Shown here: piece by piece, positions 1 through 6,864 of the stretch
Layout of the letters: every line of letters begins with the position of its first letter
How positions within the stretch are numbered: the first letter of the stretch is position 1
Origin: Christiangramia sp.
GTDB lineage: Bacteria > Bacteroidota > Bacteroidia > Flavobacteriales > Flavobacteriaceae
DNA: 8,935 bases
Direction: 5' to 3'
Assembly (NCBI GenBank): GCA_024635735.1
Contig: JAGXII010000115.1
Location: forward strand, 1 to 8,935
Program-made: the position numbers and the translations under genes
Notes under the pieces: model-generated
What the model was told of the DNA's origin: nothing
The model's input: the letters and a program-made list of their open reading frames with translations, nothing else
Databases searched by the model: none

Positions 1-834
1 ATACATTTTCCGGAGCCAGGATCACGACAGAAACGGATCGACGATATGAATGGCCGGGAAGGTGATGTGCTGTTCGTCAATGATGAGATCATGCCCACTC
101 TTTCTATTAGAAGCGGTGAAGTACAGCGATGGAGAATAGTCAATGCCTCCGGTGCCAGAATGTACAGACTTTCATTAAAAGGCCACACCTTTATACTTGT
201 TGGAAGTGATGGTGGTTTATTTGAAAATCCGGAAGAGGTAGACGAGATTCTATTAGCGAACGGGGAAAGGGCAGAATTACTTGTGCGGGGTACCGGCGAA
301 CCGGGAAGTGAGGTAGTATTGCAAACACTTCCTTATGATCGTTATATGCCAATGTGGAGGCCTGATGACTGGGATCAGACACGGGATCTTCTAAAGCTCA
401 GCTACACTTCTGAATCTTCGGTTCAAGAAAAATTTGTTGTACCTGAAACGTTGCGCAAAATTCCAACACTGAAAATTGAAGATGCCACCGGGACAAAAAT
501 AATGCGGATGAGCAACGGAAAAATTAACAGCAAAACCATGGACATGAAGCGAATAGATGAAACCGCAAACCTGGGAGATACCGAAATATGGGATATCAGG
601 AATTTGGTTGGCATGGATCACAATTTCCACATACACGGCTACCAGTTTCAGGTAATTGATCGCAATGGTGTTTCCGTAAAACAGCGGAAATGGAAGGACG
701 TTGTAAATGTTCCCGGTTTTGAAAAGGCGCGCTTTATTATTAAATACAAAAATTATACAGGAAAATGGATGTATCACTGTCATATTCTGGATCATGAAGA
801 TCAGGGAATGATGGGCGTACTTGAAGTTAAGTGA
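1..834 (+). CDS. Multicopper oxidase, C-terminal part (5' end outside window)
   Basis: The frame is open from base 1, so the ATG at 46 is an internal Met and the gene starts left of the window; 277 residues are visible. The first ~95 residues (VNDEIMPTLSIRSGE, then an ASDGG-like GSDGG and a GERAELLV stretch) resemble the middle cupredoxin domain of CueO/SufI-type oxidases. The last ~100 residues form the copper-binding third domain. They show HNFHIHG (near 619-639), which supplies type 1, 2 and 3 copper ligands, and HCHILDHEDQGM (775-810), which supplies the HCH trinuclear-cluster ligands, the type 1 Cys/His and the axial Met. The family oxidises Cu(I), phenols or metals using O2 and is normally exported; the N-terminus that would carry a signal peptide is not visible. 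All C-terminal copper ligands are intact, so this gene looks functional, unlike its downstream neighbours. The substrate cannot be decided from this fragment. Confidence 0.93.
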   Translation: MHFPEPGSRQKRIDDMNGREGDVLFVNDEIMPTLSIRSGEVQRWRIVNASGARMYRLSLKGHTFILVGSDGGLFENPEEVDEILLANGERAELLVRGTGEPGSEVVLQTLPYDRYMPMWRPDDWDQTRDLLKLSYTSESSVQEKFVVPETLRKIPTLKIEDATGTKIMRMSNGKINSKTMDMKRIDETANLGDTEIWDIRNLVGMDHNFHIHGYQFQVIDRNGVSVKQRKWKDVVNVPGFEKARFIIKYKNYTGKWMYHCHILDHEDQGMMGVLEVK

Positions 835-996
835 AGCGGTAAAAAACATCTTGGCTAAATTTTTTAAGACATAATACGGAAATAGCAGGGCGTGATATCG
901 GCTACGCCTTCCAGTGTATAGCCGGTTCGGCCAACCAAAAAGCACCTCCTGTGCAAGTTGCATAAGATCAATATTGTGTTCGTAATTAATGCTTGA

Positions 997-1233
997 AAAA
1001 TAAATATGGAGTACTTCTTCTATTGCAGATATTCAAAGTTAAAAGATATTAAAAGCCGGATATTAGTTCTGTTTGGAGACCGGGACGAATTTATTCCCCT
1101 GGAACATGGTATTGAAATCTATAAAGCTATTCCCGAAAGTGAGTTCTGCGTCTTACCAAGTACGCACCATAATGTCTATAACAATCCTGAAAAAGTAAAC
1201 CACATTCTTATTAATTTTCTTTCCCGAGAATAA
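997..1233 (+). pseudogene. Alpha/beta hydrolase, C-terminal remnant
   Basis: The frame is open from just after the TGA at 994-996 and ends at TAA 1231-1233. From the ATG at 1006 it would encode 75 residues. The segment ILVLFGDRDEFIPLEH and the later PSTHHNVY match the end of the alpha/beta hydrolase fold, where the Asp after strand 7 (GDRDEF) and the final His complete the catalytic triad. The oxyanion region, the GxSxG nucleophile elbow and the lid are all missing: intact members are usually 250-300 residues. No matching N-terminal part was found in 835-996. The ATG has no Shine-Dalgarno. I infer a truncated, non-functional gene stub between the multicopper oxidase and the amine oxidase pseudogene. 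A short functional protein is unlikely without the nucleophile. Confidence 0.65.
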
Positions 1234-1492
1234 CCGTGAAAATATGTAGAAGTTAAAATTACAGTGAAATTTGGTATTGCTGTTTAAAATAGTCCAGGTT
1301 AGGCCATTCTATTCCTTTGATTATAAAGGTTTTTTAATTTTTTCATTAACTTTAATGGAGGATTAGATGCATTGCAATAACCGAAACTGTTTATTGGCTA
1401 ACATCTTCTAAGTAAATAAGCAGGAAAAAGGACTACCATAATATTCTCAAGAATCTCTCATTGAGCTGAGAACTTTAAGGTAAAAGTAAAAC
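1234..1492. other. Intergenic, no gene seen
   Basis: This A+T-rich stretch between two pseudogenes has no recognisable coding content. A GGAGG at about 1357-1361 precedes an ATG at 1367, but that frame closes after 14 codons with no recognisable sequence. The end of the stretch presumably held the promoter of the amine oxidase gene, but no clear promoter motif can be picked out. Confidence 0.5.
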
Positions 1493-2005
1493 ATGTATAA
1501 AAACCAACCCCTACGAAAATCAGAATTTCAACAAGACAATCAGAAAAGAATTTTTACAGCGCCTGGCCATTGGAGTCGAAGCGGTAGGTGTAGGTATTTG
1601 CTTTCCAGGAATGCTTACCGCGCAGGAATTTATTACCGGGAAAACCAATTCACCCCGGAATATTCTCATCCTTGGAGCAGGTCTGGCCGGATTGGCAGCA
1701 GCGTGGGAACTGAAAAAGGCAGGCCACAATATAACTGTGCTTGAGGCAAATGATCGTCCCGGAGGTCGCGTTTTCACACTTAGACAGCCTTTTGCACAAG
1801 GTTATATGCCGAAGGGGCAGCAGCATATTCAGAAAACTACACCACAGCCCTTAAATACATTGAAGAATTGGGGCTGGAAAAAATACAGTGGTCCATGCTC
1901 GAAAAGCACAAAACTTCCGGAATTTCGAATGCAGTGTCAGATTTTGGTTTGTTTATAGGTGGGATGCCATTTTTACTGAAAGATGGTAATGATAAACTAC
2001 CTTAG
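1493..2005 (+). pseudogene. Flavin monoamine oxidase (FAD-dependent), frameshifted and truncated
   Basis: The likely start is ATG 1493 (M-Y-K). One extra A in the run at 1499-1503 then moves reading into the next frame, which carries RKEFLQRLAIG (from 1542), a Tat-like leader with RK rather than RR, and a hydrophobic stretch. Next come NILILGAGLAGLAAAWEL and VLEANDRPGGRV, the FAD dinucleotide-binding fold and the flavin-contact loop of amine oxidases/phytoene-desaturase-type proteins. Near 1800 a base is missing (GGTTATAT where GGT-TTA-TAT is expected). The continuation LYAEGAAAYSENYTTALKYI lies one frame over and runs on to GGMPFLLKDG before TAG 2003-2005. About 165 residues of a normally 450-520 residue enzyme remain, so the substrate-binding and C-terminal FAD regions are lost. 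The family oxidises amines or amino acids with release of H2O2. With at least two frameshifts plus a stop, this copy is dead. Confidence 0.82.
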
Positions 2006-2125
2006 GCAATGGCAGGGAAGCGGAGAATTAAGAAGTTTAGAAACGAAAGAAAATTGGCTTGGGATACTTAAATATAATAGTGTTTTTTTAACGGTTAACC
2101 AGAGTTAATATAAGGATTGACAGAA

Positions 2126-2200
2126 ATGGGCAAAACCCTTGCTTCCCGTTTTGGCGTGCACGCCCACCAGCTAGAGGTGTTACAGCCTACAAGGCAATAG
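2126..2200 (+). pseudogene. Possible IS3-family OrfA remnant
   Basis: A 24-codon frame from ATG 2126 to TAG 2198-2200 reads MGKTLASRFGVHAHQLEV. This resembles the helix-turn-helix start of IS3-group OrfA proteins, typically ...LASRFGVHPNQI..W. The match stops after about 18 residues, and the following QPTRQ does not continue the family pattern. No OrfB or terminal repeat is visible. It lies 20 bases from the 3' end of the metallo-hydrolase gene, at the point where G+C content rises, so it may mark an old insertion boundary. The resemblance is short, and chance cannot be excluded. Confidence 0.33.
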
Positions 2201-2219
2201 GTATGTATTGGGTGGAGTA

Positions 2220-3149
2220 TCAGCGATCGCGGATTGTAACTTCTTCTCCAACCGTGATTGTCATAAGATCTTTTCCTACCTCAACACTCCCATCATAAGT
2301 CGATCTGATCTTTTTCAATACTTCTTCCTCAGAGATTCCATTGAGCGACACGTGATTGAACACAGCCAAACGTGGTCCTGCCCTGCGAAGAATCTCAGCT
2401 ACTTGCGCCGGAGTGGTGTGGGTCGATAGTACCCGATGCATCATCAACTGTGCAGCTGCCGGACGGGATTCGATCAATCTCTCTCCTATCGCCATGATCT
2501 CGTGGACTAAAAGGTCGACACCAGTCGCAGCGATAATTACAGTTTCTGAGGGCTGTGCATCACCGGAGATGACCACTGACCAACCCTCATAATCGATACG
2601 GTAGCCGTAAGATTCCTCGACATGATCGACGGGAAACGCAGTCACCTTAAGCCCGCCTCGTTCGAATACGATTCCTGACTCTTCGAATTCGATCGCTTTC
2701 AATTCGGGTCCTGGCCGGGCGGGATTTGCCCGGAGTTTGACGTCCTTTGCAAAAGCTTCAGTAATTCCATGGACCATAGGCTTAACACCTGGAGGTCCGT
2801 AAACATCCAAAGGACGATTGCGATAAAATGGGGCGACATGTCCAAGTAACCAGAGATCCGGAAGTCCGACAACGTGATCCGAATGAAAGTGGGTAATGAA
2901 TACTGCTGTCAAACTCGAAGGATCAATGCCGGCTTCTCTGAGTCGAATAGTAGTACCCCGGCCCACATCAATAAGTAGTTTTTCCTGACCTGCCTCAACA
3001 AGGGTTGCCGAACCCATACGGTCAATGTCAGGAAGTGGCGTACCGGTACCCAGAAGGGTGACTTGAATTGACTGTGCTTGGATGGTAGCGGAGTCCAATA
3101 CTAGCACAGTTGCCAGCAATGTAATTACTATTTGTAATTTTATTTTCAT
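2220..3149 (-). CDS. Secreted metallo-beta-lactamase-fold hydrolase, RNase Z/arylsulfatase-like
   Basis: The 309-residue product has a signal peptide at residues 1-26 (hydrophobic core, cleavage expected before QSIQV), so it should act in the periplasm or outside. The mature part begins with LLGTGTPLPD, a first strand typical of the RNase Z branch. The metal ligands are all visible: HFHSDH (87-92), His176 in FPVDHVEESYGYR, Asp197 in SGDAQ, His244 in THTTPAQVA and His266 in FNHVS. This set matches ElaC/RNase Z and the AtsA-type arylsulfatase relatives. Export argues against tRNA 3' processing; a phosphoester, sulfate ester or lactone substrate is possible but not shown. The start is supported by an AAGAGG eight bases before the ATG. 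It has the highest G+C among the intact genes (about 45-57% on sampled lines, against about 28-45% in the S9 and serine hydrolase genes). It lies 115 bases beyond the end of the M20 pseudogene, on the same strand. Confidence 0.88.
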   Translation of the reverse strand: MKIKLQIVITLLATVLVLDSATIQAQSIQVTLLGTGTPLPDIDRMGSATLVEAGQEKLLIDVGRGTTIRLREAGIDPSSLTAVFITHFHSDHVVGLPDLWLLGHVAPFYRNRPLDVYGPPGVKPMVHGITEAFAKDVKLRANPARPGPELKAIEFEESGIVFERGGLKVTAFPVDHVEESYGYRIDYEGWSVVISGDAQPSETVIIAATGVDLLVHEIMAIGERLIESRPAAAQLMMHRVLSTHTTPAQVAEILRRAGPRLAVFNHVSLNGISEEEVLKKIRSTYDGSVEVGKDLMTITVGEEVTIRDR

Positions 3150-3157
3150 ATTATAAT

Positions 3158-3163
3158 CCTCTT
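3158..3163 (-). promoter_or_regulatory. Shine-Dalgarno of the metallo-hydrolase gene
   Basis: On the minus strand AAGAGG is followed by eight bases and then ATG at 3149. This is the clearest ribosome binding site in the window and fixes the start. Its neighbours have no comparable site, which fits a different origin for this gene. Confidence 0.6.
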
Positions 3164-3264
3164 AAGTTACTGATTACCAATGTACAAAAAATGTAAAGGC
3201 TATTTTGTTAATTGGACGAATAACCGGGAAATAAAAATAAATAGGGAAAGTTGAATACAGCAGC

Positions 3265-3926
3265 TTATTGCTCCGTGGCATTCTTTATCAACTCCTTCAA
3301 TACCTCCGGGCATAAGCGACTAAGTGACTGCTGCCAGTGCGTCGGTCAACTGTGCAATAGCTGTTTGCTCAACGCCTGAAGTGCTGTCCCCACCTTCAGC
3401 CTTCACTGTCAATTTCAGTATGGCCTGACCCCTGATGGTTGACATCGACCCTTGCCTGCGTGGGGATCCACCTTGCCCGACCAATCCGGTCTCAATCTTC
3501 CTTCTTCATCAAGAAGCCAGGCAAAGCGACCCCCTCGGCTTGCAAGGTAGCTAGCCTTTAAGGCTGCTCCGTTCTCCCCCACAAGTTACCTCGTAGTGAC
3601 CAAACTAAAGGGAGACATCACTGGCCGCACTGAAGTCCGTGAGGAAGCTGCTCCACCGCTTCTATCGCTACGATCATATTATCTTGGGTATCAATGGCAC
3701 CTCTACCCCATAATAAGCCATTTTCAACCACTTCCTTCAGCGGCTGCAAATTCCTAAAGCAATTTCCAGTCTACAAAGTTTGTAGCCGGATTGGTTCAGA
3801 TTTCAGCCATCGCACGACCGAATCGATGGCTGTCTTTTCAACTCTTTCCTTCTAGACGACAACATTGTCACGTACCAAAAGCAGCAAAGCCGAAAGTAGA
3901 TGGACTATTTTCTGTATTGTTTTCAT
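3265..3926 (-). pseudogene. M20-family metallopeptidase (carboxypeptidase CPG2-like), eroded
   Basis: No frame is open for long, but pieces of one protein appear in the right order on the minus strand. The ATG at 3926 opens a hydrophobic signal-like start (MKTIQKIVHLLSALLLLV) that hits TAG at 3852-3854 and continues as KERVEKTAIDSVVRWL. At about 3690-3711 LLWGRGAIDTQDNMIVAIEA is the hallmark GRGAxDxK region, with the metal-bridging Asp. In another frame (about 3562-3579 and on) GENGAALKASYLASRGGRF precedes AWLLDEEG, matching the GGxxGA...L..RG...LDEGG region. In a third frame (about 3391-3413) LKLTVKAEGGDS matches the LxLxVxGxxGHSS dimerisation-domain motif, with Asp replacing His. A last piece, PEVLKELIKNATEQ, ends at TAA 3265-3267 and may be the old C-terminus. 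Intact relatives have about 450-500 residues; only 662 bases remain, so large internal deletions have occurred as well as frameshifts. The start lies 36 bases after the NTF2-like gene, consistent with a former operon of exported peptidases. Confidence 0.75.
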
Positions 3927-3962
3927 ATACGTGATTGTTTTGATTTTTTCACCGCCCACTCG

Positions 3963-4472
3963 TTACTCCTCCGAAATCGAATGCACCGAAGAATGAAAAT
4001 GCACGATTTTCCATCCATAATTTGTCCTGGACCAGACCTTGGTGACCACTTCTCTTTTGAATGCAGGGGATTTGTCCTCGGCCGGCTCGAAGTCGATGGT
4101 CCTGACGACATAAGCGACATTTTCAGATAGTACGTAGTAGCTATCGCTGATCTTCGGTCGGGCACTCTTAGGACTGAACGGGCGGGGAATTTTGTTGCAA
4201 AACTCCCGGCTTTCCTCGCGCGAGGTGACCGGTCTTCCATTCAGGTATCTGGTGGCTTCGTCGCTATAGAACGAAACCACAGTGTCGCATTCGCCTTCAA
4301 TGAACGCTTTTTGTTCCTGCTTATGCTGTTCTTCAATTTCGGCTCGAACTGCATCCTTAACTTCATTCGTGAGCGTTTGCGTCTGGCCTAGGGCAGGGAT
4401 CGAGCTCAATAATGTAAGGAACAGTAGAATCAGGTAAAAAAATATTGTGGGGTTTTTGGCTAATTTTTTCAT
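3963..4472 (-). CDS. Secreted NTF2/SnoaL-like protein (DUF4440 type)
   Basis: The 169-residue product has an N-terminal signal peptide (lysine-rich start, hydrophobic residues 10-27, likely cleavage around SIPALG-Q). Residues ~36-165 fit the alpha+beta cone of the NTF2-like superfamily: a long helix (VKDAVRAEIEEQHKQEQKAF), then a FYSDEATRYLNGRPVTSREE segment, central strands with YVVRTIDF, and the closing strand pair TKVWSRTNYGWKIVHFHSS. The ending W-KIVHFHSSVH is typical of DUF4440/SnoaL-like proteins. Such proteins bind small molecules or act as isomerases or hydrolases in different contexts, and no specific activity can be assigned here. It sits 55 bases after the S9 peptidase gene and 36 bases before the M20 pseudogene on the same strand, so co-transcription is plausible. 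G+C is nearer to that of the metallo-hydrolase than of the S9 gene. Confidence 0.78.
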   Translation of the reverse strand: MKKLAKNPTIFFYLILLFLTLLSSIPALGQTQTLTNEVKDAVRAEIEEQHKQEQKAFIEGECDTVVSFYSDEATRYLNGRPVTSREESREFCNKIPRPFSPKSARPKISDSYYVLSENVAYVVRTIDFEPAEDKSPAFKREVVTKVWSRTNYGWKIVHFHSSVHSISEE

Positions 4473-4527
4473 TGGTTATAAATTACTTTTTTAAAGTAGT
4501 GTCCATAAAAACCCAACAAATTTCTCA

Positions 4528-6681
4528 TCAATTCTTTATATTTTTCATTTCCATCCCTAAATGCTGTGCGGCAAAAGCCCACATCTCAGCATATTTGGTA
4601 ATAGATTTTGATAAAGAAGTACCTGATCCATGGCCTGCATCTTTCATAACTCTCAGGAAAACAGGGTTTTCGCATTCCTGGGCCTCCTGTAAGGAAGCTG
4701 CAAATTTATACGAATGAAGTGGAGGTACCCTATCCTCCTTATCGGCAGTAGTGATTAAGATGGCCGGATAGCAGGTTCCTTTCTTTACATTGTGATAAGG
4801 GGAGTAAGCATACAAATATTTAAAACCCTCAGGAGAATCTGAAGAGCCGTATTCAGAAATGCCAAAATGACCAGCAACAAAAGTGTGATACCGCAACATA
4901 TCATAAAGCCCCACATCAGGCAACGCAACTTTAAAAAGATCCGGGCGCTGTACCAGTACCGCTCCAACCAAAAGACCACCGTTAGAAGCCCCGAATATCC
5001 CTAATTTTTCAGACCGGGTATATTTTTCTTTTATTAGATATTCAGCAGCACCTATATAATCATCAAAAACATTTTGCTTTTTGTCAAACATACCGGCTTC
5101 ATGCCATGCCTCACCATATTCTCCACCTCCCCGCAAATTCGGCCAGGCCCAGATACCACCCAATTCAAGCCATAAAGGGATGAAAGGAGCATATGCAGGT
5201 GGCCATGAAGAACCAAATCCCCCATACCCATATAGCATGACAGGATTGTTGCTGTCATATTCAATATTTTTATTTCTTGTAATAAACATGGGTACTTTAG
5301 TGCCATCCTTGCTCTCATAGAATACCTGCTCTGTTACATATTGATCTCTGTCATATACAAGTTTGGGGGCTGCATAAATAATATTCTTGCCGGTGTTGAA
5401 ATCGTATTTATAAATGGTGACAGGTATGGTAAACGATTGGAAAGAGTAATAAAAATGCTCATCATCCTGAACTCCCTCAAAACCAGGGTATGGACCAAAA
5501 CTAACACTTCCAACACCCGGCATTGGAAGATTTCCGGCGGGCTGTCCCTCCAGTGTATAGAATTTTATAACTGATTTCGCGTCTTCCAGATATTCAACTA
5601 CAAACTGATTTCCAATAATATCTGCCTGAATTAAGGCACTTTGATCTTCAGGAATAATAGTCTGACTGATAAATTTACCCGGTTTCTTAAGGTTTACCGC
5701 AATAATTCTTTTATTTGGTGCATCTTTAGAAGTAAGAAAATAAGCCATCGAACCTTGACTTCCAATTAATTTATAAGAAGCCTCAAAACCAGTAAAAAGG
5801 GGTATTAGCGCTGAATCAAAATCTGGTTTTTCGGGGTTTGTAAGATCTATTAAAAAAGTGCGATTATATGGCCACTGGGTTTGGTGCACCAAAACATATT
5901 GACCATTATGAGTAACCTGGGATTCTAAAATAGCATTTGAGAATTCTTCACTTCGCAGAATTAGCTTGTCCCGGCTTTGTGATGTGCCAATTTTATGATA
6001 GTATAGCTGGTGTTCTGTATTTCGGGCAAATAAGGCGTCCTCCTCAGGCCTATCATATCTGCTGTAAAAAAAGCCTTTGCTGTCTTTTGTCCAGATTATA
6101 TCAGAAAACTTTACCCAGGAAATGGTATCTGATAGATTCTTTCCCGTTGAAATATTTTTAACATAAATGGATTCCCAATCTGAACCGCTGTCACTTATCC
6201 CATAAGCCAACAGTTCAGCATTAGGAGAAGGAGAAAACTGACTTAGTGAGACAGAACCATCTTCTGATAATAAATTCGGATCAATTAGCAAATGTTCTTC
6301 TGATTCAGAATTATCCTTCACATAAAGAACAGAGTGATCCTGTGTTCCATCATTTTTTTTATAGAATAACCGGTTGGCCTGAGACATCGGGCGGGTTACT
6401 GATGTATAATTAACAATCTCGGTAAAACGTTTTTTTAATGCATCAAGGTAATTAAGTTGTTGCAGATTTTGTGAAGTAAAGGTATTCTGATCGTTTACCC
6501 AATCCTGCACTTCTGTTGAATCAAGGTTTTCCAGCCAGCGGTAGGGGTCAGCTACTTTGATACCGTGATAAGAATCTATATGATTTACCGCATGGGTGGA
6601 AGGATAATCAATTTTTACTGATTGAGCCTGGGAGACAATGACAGAAATTTGGAGAGCGAGCAGAAGAAAAAAATATTTCAT
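4528..6681 (-). CDS. Prolyl oligopeptidase-like serine peptidase (S9A), secreted
   Basis: The 717-residue length is normal for S9A. A signal peptide (residues 1-20, cleavage near SQA-Q) indicates export. Residues ~25-100 carry the N-terminal segment with VADPYRWLEN. Residues ~100-440 form the seven-bladed beta-propeller that gates access. From ~445 the alpha/beta hydrolase domain follows, with LYGYGGF (483-489), NLRGGGEYGEAWHEAG (515-530), the nucleophile Ser566 in GASNGG (GGSNGG is usual) and catalytic His684 in DAGHGSG. Against the porcine enzyme from memory, the catalytic Asp641 position is Glu649 (ADKEDRV instead of ADHDDRV), Arg643 is kept as Arg651, and the S1-pocket Trp595 falls on Gly607 (GHFGISEYG). 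The enzyme should cleave short peptides in the periplasm, but its specificity for proline is doubtful. It leads a minus-strand set with the NTF2-like gene and the M20 pseudogene. No clear Shine-Dalgarno or promoter was found upstream. Confidence 0.93.
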   Translation of the reverse strand: MKYFFLLLALQISVIVSQAQSVKIDYPSTHAVNHIDSYHGIKVADPYRWLENLDSTEVQDWVNDQNTFTSQNLQQLNYLDALKKRFTEIVNYTSVTRPMSQANRLFYKKNDGTQDHSVLYVKDNSESEEHLLIDPNLLSEDGSVSLSQFSPSPNAELLAYGISDSGSDWESIYVKNISTGKNLSDTISWVKFSDIIWTKDSKGFFYSRYDRPEEDALFARNTEHQLYYHKIGTSQSRDKLILRSEEFSNAILESQVTHNGQYVLVHQTQWPYNRTFLIDLTNPEKPDFDSALIPLFTGFEASYKLIGSQGSMAYFLTSKDAPNKRIIAVNLKKPGKFISQTIIPEDQSALIQADIIGNQFVVEYLEDAKSVIKFYTLEGQPAGNLPMPGVGSVSFGPYPGFEGVQDDEHFYYSFQSFTIPVTIYKYDFNTGKNIIYAAPKLVYDRDQYVTEQVFYESKDGTKVPMFITRNKNIEYDSNNPVMLYGYGGFGSSWPPAYAPFIPLWLELGGIWAWPNLRGGGEYGEAWHEAGMFDKKQNVFDDYIGAAEYLIKEKYTRSEKLGIFGASNGGLLVGAVLVQRPDLFKVALPDVGLYDMLRYHTFVAGHFGISEYGSSDSPEGFKYLYAYSPYHNVKKGTCYPAILITTADKEDRVPPLHSYKFAASLQEAQECENPVFLRVMKDAGHGSGTSLSKSITKYAEMWAFAAQHLGMEMKNIKN

Positions 6682-6806
6682 TAGGTCTCAGGTTTTTAGG
6701 TTGTTGTTAATGTTTTAAACTCTATTTTTTTAATAATAAAACTTATTTTGTATTAGGCCCCGGAAGGCATTCTGCTTTAAATTCATTTCGGGGAGAACCT
6801 CTTACT

Positions 6807-6849
6807 AAAAAAATCACTTTCCCAAGCCTAAAGTTTTCTTTGAGTGATT
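6807..6849 (-). terminator. Rho-independent terminator after the serine hydrolase
   Basis: On the minus strand, 15 bases past the TAA at 6865, AATCACT (6843-6849) pairs with AGTGATT (6812-6818). An adjacent G-T wobble extends the 7-bp stem around a loop of about 22 bases. The 3' arm runs straight into a stretch of seven T (6807-6813 as A on the plus strand). It should end transcription of the serine hydrolase and separate it from the S9 peptidase gene. Confidence 0.6.
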
Positions 6850-6864
6850 CTGAAAAGGGAAAGA

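Noticed and set aside
391..963. 190-codon minus-strand open frame opposite the multicopper oxidase
   Set aside because: It lies largely antisense to a clearly real gene with intact copper motifs, and its translation has no recognisable domain. It is a shadow frame.
843..965. Plus-strand frame ending GYAFQCIAGSANQKAPPVQVA before TAA, just after the multicopper oxidase
   Set aside because: It could be the tail of another dead gene, but no family is recognisable, there is no start, and composition alone may explain it.
1367..1411. 14-codon frame with a GGAGG upstream of its ATG
   Set aside because: It is very short, has no recognisable sequence and lies in a decayed region. The purine-rich match alone is not enough.
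4484..4498. TACTTT-TTT-AAAGTA hairpin between the S9 and NTF2-like genes, considered as a terminator
   Set aside because: The six-base stem has only one G-C pair and no T-run follows on the minus strand, so it is too weak to end transcription.
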